From positions 1 to 13,060 of the forward strand of contig JANBPK010000175.1 of the NCBI GenBank assembly GCA_027579435.1: a DNA stretch of 13,060 nt, given 5' to 3'. The notes below the pieces were generated by a model. That model was not told where the DNA came from. It searched no databases and saw nothing but the letters and a program-made list of their open reading frames with translations. A program made the translations under genes and the position numbers. The DNA is from Candolleomyces eurysporus (taxonomy: Eukaryota > Basidiomycota > Agaricomycetes > Agaricales > Psathyrellaceae). Positions 8,376-13,060 of this stretch are shown here, piece by piece (within the stretch, counting starts at the first letter, position 1; the number at the start of each line of letters is the position of its first letter).

Positions 8376-8914
8376 TCACTTTGACTTGCGTTTGAACTCC
8401 TCATTCCCAAGACCATTCTCTTCACCAGAAGGATCCAAGCTCGAGTTCTTGCTAGAACTTCCCTGAAAGAGCCGGGCCATCCAACTCCCCGTCTTCTCGC
8501 TCCTCTCTTTTTCCCTCTCTTTCGCCTTCTCCGAAGAAGCGGGGGAGAAGGTGGTGGTGGCGGCCAGTTCTGCCGGGCTCCTCTTTCACCTTGAGAATCC
8601 ACGGCAAAAAGAAAGTCGTAATCAGCATGGGCTGGTTGAGAGAAGTACGAACGAGGATGAGGACGAGCGCGAGAGCGAACTTCCAAACTCACCTGGATTC
8701 GATACCGGTTCGTGGCTGTTAAATGCAGTATTTAAAGAGCCATCCGCTGTATAGGTAGAGGCACATGGTCAGATCTGGCAGATAACAAGGGTCTGTGCGT
8801 ACCAAGGAAAGTCGGGTTATTATGATGTGCTCCAGAGAGATGCATATTGTTAAACGACATCGATACACCTCCTATCTGGGCATGCTTCCGGGAAATGTCT
8901 GGCGTGGTCGACAT
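8376..8914 (-). CDS. Small three-exon gene, unknown function, possibly frameshifted
   Basis: Not recognised. Exons are 8803-8914, 8693-8746 and 8376-8589; introns 56 bp (donor GTACGC, acceptor TACAG) and 103 bp (donor GTGAGT, acceptor CAAG), both phase 1. The ATG at 8914 opens MSTTPDISRKHAQIGG. Exon two gives DGSLNTAFNSHEPVSNP. Exon three starts GERG in the spliced frame, which then turns into proline/arginine-rich sequence. The neighbouring frame reads SPAELAATTTFSPASSEK, then a Lys/Glu-rich segment, MARLFQGSSSKNSSLD, and stops after EEFKRKSK. I suspect the second frame is the true one and that one base is missing near 8580. About 127 residues, hydrophilic, no membrane span; a Lys/Glu-rich, possibly helical middle. 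Could equally be an intact gene with a different third exon. Confidence 0.4.
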
Positions 8915-9014
8915 AAGTACAGAGAGCAAGAAGGGTATAACCACCGAGGGGGAGGGACGAGCACAAAGCCGTCGTGTGCGGTTTGTGTCAAGATTGCCAC
9001 AGCTAGATATTAAT

Positions 9015-9044
9015 GGCCCAACAACCAATATTGGTTGTTGGGCC
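9015..9044. promoter_or_regulatory. Perfect 30-bp palindrome with CCAAT motifs
   Basis: Arms GGCCCAACAACCAAT and ATTGGTTGTTGGGCC meet with no spacer. Each arm holds a CCAAT core at the centre. It lies about 100-130 bp upstream of the ATG at 8914, a fitting place for a CCAAT-binding-complex site or a dimeric factor site, but a foldback origin is equally possible. The regulatory role is inference. Confidence 0.5.
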
Positions 9045-9279
9045 TTTGTTGCCGAAAAACCTGTGCGTGCTTTTGTGCTACAGGCAGCACAAGAGCGATA
9101 TTCTGGACAATCTGTGCAGAAGGAAGACCCTTTATGTACCCTGGCGGCGGTCAGGAATGCGGATATGAAAAGGGTCCCTAAGGTGTCGTCGTTCGTCATT
9201 CAATATTTGATACAGGCTCGAACAGGCTCGACTCGGCAATCAGCACGTCCGATAGACGGAAAGGTCAGGTTGCAACCTT

Positions 9280-9620
9280 GTCGCTAGACTCGTGACCAGC
9301 CCTCTATAAATCGCGGAGCGAAACCTCGATAGGGTCAACCCTGTTGCAACGTTGATGCAGCACGGAAATGTTGATGCAGGCTCCAACTAGCCAATCAGCA
9401 CGTCCGATCGACGAAAAGGTGTTCCCAAGGTGTCGGCATTCAATATTCAGAGTTGATGCAGCCTCGAGCTAGGCAATCAGCACGTCCGATATGATGAAAA
9501 GGTGTCGGTAGACGTGTGGAAAATCCAAACCAAGCGGTGACCGAACAATGCGCCTTTCCATCGTCGATGAATATTCTTTTGTCCCTCTTACGCGCTGTGC
9601 TCAGTCTAGCGCTTGTTTTC
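9280..9620. repeat. 340-bp direct repeat, right copy
   Basis: Partner of 1-340, same orientation, with one extra G. Related 80-bp subunits carry CAATCAGCACGTCCGAT at 9392-9408 and 9474-9490. A further diverged subunit lies just outside at 9237-9253, so the repeat family extends to about 9180 here. A TATAAAT motif recurs near 9305. Homology to the left copy ends sharply at 9620, where the hairpin and GCACC array begin. Confidence 0.9.
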
Positions 9621-9643
9621 CACCAGGCCCTGGCGGGCTGGTG
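9621..9643. repeat. Hairpin at inferred transposon end
   Basis: CACCAGGCCC, a TGGC loop, then GGGCTGGTG: a nine-base-pair stem with one bulged G, placed directly at the break in the 340-bp repeat. It uses the same CACCAG/CTGGTG words as the array behind it. I infer a terminal structure of the element that carries the array. Confidence 0.4.
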
Positions 9644-10187
9644 CATTATTCTAGTACAATTGTTGTCTCCCTCTGGTGCAATAATGACATTGATTGTACT
9701 CTCCCCTCACAACGCACCGTAGGCCTACGCTCACCAGTCGTCCTTGCACCAGCCCTGCACCAAGTGGTGCATCCCAGCACCGTTCTGCACCATCCGTCGT
9801 TGCACCAACGTGCACCAATTGATGTATCAAATTCATCCCAGCACCGTTGCGCATCAGCAGCCATAACACCAGCGTGTACTACTTGGTGTATTTGTTTCAC
9901 ACCGACCTTCATTGCACCAGTCATATGCTACTGAGTTTTTGCATTACACCAGCCCCGCACCACTTGGTGTATTCAATTCAAATCATCAACCAGTGTTATG
10001 CACCAGTTCAGTCTTGCACCAGCTGCCTCCATATTAAGCCCGTAGCCCGACCGTGACATCGCTCCGCTTTGATTGCACCGCTGAGCAGCACTTGATCTGT
10101 AGCACGACATCAGTGAATACGTCCCTTCCCCTGCCATAATTGCACCACTGTGCACCACTTTGATTGTCACTGAGCTATCCTCCCCTG

Positions 10188-10291
10188 CTTTGATTGTAGA
10201 CCGGTAACCGGTCTGATATGAAGCCTACGTCTGTCGATAGACCGCGCAATCTTCATATCAAGACCGATCGGTTACCGGTCTACTTTGATTG
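10188..10291. mobile_element. 86-bp foldback (MITE-like) element with 9-bp target-site duplication
   Basis: The element spans 10197-10282. Its ends are inverted repeats beginning TAGACCGGTAACCG; the arms continue with small gaps through GTCT and GATATGAAG, leaving a loop of about 27 bp. It is flanked by CTTTGATTG on both sides (10188-10196 and 10283-10291). Removing the element and one flank restores TTTGATTGCACCAATGC, exactly the surrounding array unit, which supports a true insertion. A 9-bp duplication is typical of Mutator-like elements and also occurs elsewhere, so the superfamily is not settled. It is too short to encode anything. Confidence 0.8.
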
Positions 10292-10860
10292 CACCAATGC
10301 AGCACCACTTTGATGTCGCCCTCTGCCCTCGAGCCCATACCCCGGCTGATTGCACCACCAAGCACCACCTCGATACTCTAGGCCGATGCTGTGAGCCCAT
10401 ACCTCACGCCTTGATTGCACCAGTGTCAACACCACTTCGATGCTGGTGTTTTCATCCACGATATCAGGCTTGCACCAGCTATCCTCATTGGGAAGCCCGA
10501 AACCCGACTTCATTCCGCCTTGATTGCACCACTGAGCACCACTTTGCTGTAGCCCAACATCCCTCACCTTGGTTGCACCACTTGCACCACTTTGTGCTGT
10601 CGGACGCTCTGAACCTACAACCACTCCCCGCCTTGATTGCACCAGTGTAGCACCACTTCAAAGCTCAGTGTCAGCCTGCTAGGATTCTTACACTGATGCA
10701 CCATCCGCCCTCGGGAATCACCACCGCTTGAGCCCGCTGCCCTACCTGATTGCACCACCATAGCACTACTCACGTCCCGTAGTCCGATGTCCTCGCTTCG
10801 CCCTGATCACACTACTTACTCACGATATACACCACTTTGGTGTTGCAGCTTGACACTGGC

Positions 10861-11533
10861 CCATTGTCGTTACACCACACATTTTCGTTGCACTACCCAA
10901 TTGTACGCTTTCACTCAACTTGGTGGTTCCTGCCATCATCCTTAAACCATACACTTCAATCACAGTAGCCCGATGTGGCCCCATCCTCACCTTAATCCAG
11001 GTACGATCAAACTGCATCCCGACGTCGCTCAATCCTTGTACCGTTGATACACCACTGTAGCCTGACGCTCCTTTATGGCCAGATCCCGACGCCGCTCAAT
11101 CCCTTACACCATCCACCATCTTATTCTTACGCCACTCTAACCCGTTCTAGTTACCCCTTTTACTCAGCACTCGAGTCTGGTATCCCTTCTGATGTACCAG
11201 CAACGACCGTGGTTGACATGGTCGTCGCCGCATTTATGGTTTTTTTTTTTCTTCTTTTCTTTGATGTCAATTCGGATGTGACTTAGCTACAGAGAATCGC
11301 ATTATTGAAATTTTGATCTCACACGTATATCGAGGGGGCGGAGATACTATGCACCACTTCGCGATGCAATTAACTCTTGGAATCACCCCACCACTCACAC
11401 CTTGTGCATCTCGGTCCTTTCGTGTTTCTTCCTTACTCTCAAATGCCACTGGACTGGAAATGGTAACAACCAAGAGCCAAGAATCAAGATGCATTTACAG
11501 TACATGATATTGAATTTACATATTTGGCAGCTT
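10861..11533. other. Non-coding flank of KDZ frame
   Basis: Lies 3' of the KDZ-family reading frame. It holds sparse remnants of the GCACC-type repeat up to about 11130 and an 11-base T run at 11240-11250. No gene is supported on either strand. Confidence 0.4.
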
Positions 11534-12547
11534 TTAGGTCTTGGGAGCCGTCGACGACGAGGGTACAGAATTCAACCCAGAAGTAAAGATTTTATCGGCC
11601 TTTTTGTTCCTCCTCTCATAGTCCCGCTGCTTCCGCTGATAAAATAATTCTGGTTCCTCCATCTCCTCTTTGGCGGATTTGACTAGACCAGGGACCCCCG
11701 TCCACTGAGATTTGAATGAGCTACGGAGAGACTCGCATAGCACCGCTTGTCTTTCAGCATATGCCTTCAAACCTTCAGCGTATTTGGCGGAAATGGGCTC
11801 TGTTCGAGGTGCGATACCCTTACTTCGCCAGTCAGCAGCTTTCCAAACAAAGAAACGAAGGGTGCAATCCATCTCCTCCTGAACCAGCTGAATTTCCTCT
11901 TGATATCGCTGCGCTCTGGCCCGCGATTTCCCCCATTCAACGCGAATCGCTAGAGCAGCTCAGGTGAGTAGTCTAGTCAAAGGAGGTTGTAACACTCACT
12001 CACTCTCCGTGACGAACTGCTCTGTCTCTTCTTCTGTGGCATCAGCGGCGTTTACCCTTCTCCAAATCCACGAGAGCTTCCTTCGAGTCTCACCCTGACC
12101 AGGTTCTGCTTCTACCATTGACCTAATATCCTGTTCCTCCAGCGGTAAGAACTCCTGGTCGACCTTTGTATGGCCTAGCAAGTCAGCCAGAGCCAGAAGT
12201 GCGATCCGAGCCTGTCGGTACTCGTCTCGTGCCGCCGCGATGCGTGCTTGTACAGTGGCAATAGCATTCAGGGCTCGTGTATTGGCCCCTTGACCCTGAA
12301 GCCAACGGTCCTTCACATCGTATAGAGTGGCACGAATCTGGAGGTTGCGGCGGAGGACTCCAAGCGCTTCGTGGGCCTGGGCATTGCGGAGTTTGTACTC
12401 AATTTCGGCCAGGGATCTGTCGAAGGGGACCAATTTTCCAATTTGAGAGGGTAACCAGAGTCGAACATCGAACGGTTTTGGACTCTCCTTCTGTTGTGGT
12501 TCCCGCTGATACGCCGTCTGCGTAGACACCCTCTCAAATTCGCGAAT
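11534..12547 (-). pseudogene. KDZ transposase-family protein, C-terminal part, 5'-truncated
   Basis: Two exons, 12004-12547 (open from a TAG at 12548) and 11534-11949, are joined by a 54-bp intron (donor GTGAGT, acceptor CTCTAG) in phase 1. The sequence matches, from memory, the C-terminal region of basidiomycete proteins annotated as Kyakuja-Dileera-Zisupton transposases with CxC2-like cysteine clusters. Landmarks: FDVRLWLPSQIG, LAEIEYKLRNAQAHEAL, GANTRALNAIATVQARIAAA, RKLSWIWRR, RVEWGKSRARAQRYQEE, and KAYAERQAVLCESLRSSF. About 315 codons remain where family members often exceed 1000 residues; the catalytic core and cysteine cluster should lie above 12548 but are not there. There is no ATG before the homology (only GTG at 12529). 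The ending PSSSTAPKT is probably natural. This remnant cannot be an autonomous transposase. Confidence 0.8.
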
Positions 12548-13060
12548 CTATTCGTAAAGTTCGCGAATCGATGTAGATAATTAAAGAGATCTTCTTGAAG
12601 GACGGGAAATATAAGAGTTGGAGTTATCCCTGACTGTCAACTAAGCAGACGCCCTAGAGTACGAAAGAACGTTGAGTAAGACGGTCCTGCGACGACACTT
12701 TAAGTTCACGAAGGTCTCGCGAGCGTATCTGAAACGCAGTCATACTATTCGAAGTCTAACCAGCATGCCTGACCTGGCGAGGTACGATGCTGGAGGGAGT
12801 TGTGCATATTACAAGGGAATTCGCCCTGACATTCGCTAAGCAGAAGACTTCACGAAGCAGCCGGTGGCTTCGAGAATTGATGAGCGATCCGCTAAGTCAA
12901 TAAGCGTTGACGTGACCCGAATGGGAAGGAACGGAAGCAGTGATCAACATCGGACAGCTAATCCGAAGTTCGTGAACCTGCTCGGAAAACCGGAAAGAAC
13001 GACTAAAGCTTATGTGGTCATCTACCCGAAGCTCAGTCAGCCTGTCCATAGCCAAGAGAA
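12548..13060. other. No gene seen; TTCGCGAATC pair at left edge
   Basis: TTCGCGAATC occurs at 12539-12548 and 12560-12569, right where the KDZ homology starts. The rest shows no long frame on either strand, no splice pattern and no RNA gene. A small inverted repeat, CCAGCAT and ATGCTGG (12760-12766 and 12787-12793), is within chance expectation. Confidence 0.4.

Larger units (their letters stand above)
9621..10860. repeat. Array of degenerate GCACC motifs (TTGATTGCACCA type)
   Basis: By my count GCACC occurs 28 times on the plus strand between 9721 and 10760, mostly as TGCACCA or GCACCAC, plus a few inverted GGTGC words near the left edge. From about 10070 a looser unit appears: TTGATTGCACCA, a short gap, GCACCACTT, then CGATGCTG-like sequence, at irregular intervals of about 50-110 bp. 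Unit drift is strong, so this is an old array. Open frames on either strand are by-products of the repeat. Dense short motifs next to a transposon end suggest transposase-binding subterminal repeats, which is inference. Motif density fades past 10860. Confidence 0.75.

Noticed and set aside
8207..8692. 161-codon arginine-rich minus frame as the full third exon
   Set aside because: Proline/arginine runs and a hydrophobic tail read like an off-frame translation; the neighbouring frame is more protein-like and stops at 8376.
1..9620. LTR retrotransposon bounded by the two 340-bp repeats
   Set aside because: No gag, protease, reverse transcriptase or integrase lies between; the interior is ordinary genes and fragments, and no TG...CA ends or primer-binding site are seen.
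9621..9643. Helitron 3' hairpin end
   Set aside because: A hairpin is present but there is no CTRR terminus, no AT insertion site and no Rep/helicase frame.
9646..10650. Cysteine/tryptophan-rich open frames on both strands of the array
   Set aside because: They are translations of the GCACC repeat in different frames; no start context or splice sites.
9621..10860. CRISPR-like array
   Set aside because: Repeats are short, degenerate and unevenly spaced, and the window is eukaryotic.
12760..12793. CCAGCAT/ATGCTGG inverted repeat
   Set aside because: Seven-base arms with a 20-base loop are expected by chance in a window of this size.

Overview
The window looks like nuclear DNA of a filamentous basidiomycete, probably an agaricomycete. 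Nearly all introns I can place are short GT-AG introns of about 54-105 bp, the ribosome-biogenesis gene has fungal MRD1 layout, and the right end encodes the C-terminal part of a KDZ transposase-family protein, a class abundant in mushroom genomes. Every gene or gene remnant I can support lies on the minus strand. All assignments are by eye; nothing was searched.

Left part (1-4417). A 340-bp repeat (1-340) abuts a second, dispersed repeat (341-450). That repeat cuts into a two-exon fragment of RPN9, a 26S proteasome lid subunit; the fragment has a nonsense codon and lost its 5' half. Next come two small multi-exon genes of unknown function (967-1714 and 2355-2842) and a poorly resolved coding remnant (3048-3941). 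A diverged copy of the dispersed repeat follows (4128-4261).

Centre (4418-7716). A five-RRM MRD1 gene (pre-rRNA processing; RBM19 homologue) can be followed from start to stop codon, but it carries two in-frame stops and several frameshifts, so this copy reads as a pseudogene unless the assembly is at fault. One intron is 458 bp, far longer than its neighbours. I read two tandem box C/D snoRNA-like copies in it, whose guides match a conserved 25S/28S rRNA segment. This is the most interesting item in the window.

Right part (7717-13060). A small unknown gene (8376-8914) has a perfect 30-bp palindrome upstream. The 340-bp repeat recurs at 9280-9620 and is cut off at the same base as the first copy. 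There a hairpin and a 1.2-kb array of GCACC-type motifs begin. The array holds an 86-bp foldback element with a 9-bp target-site duplication. Beyond it lies a 5'-truncated KDZ-family reading frame (11534-12547). I infer that 9621 is one end of a KDZ-type transposon whose body runs rightwards.

Taken together this is a repeat-rich, gene-decaying region: housekeeping gene copies (RPN9, MRD1) damaged or truncated, small orphan genes, and mobile DNA. Several lesions are single-base changes in homopolymers, so a long-read assembly error must be excluded before calling all of them pseudogenes.
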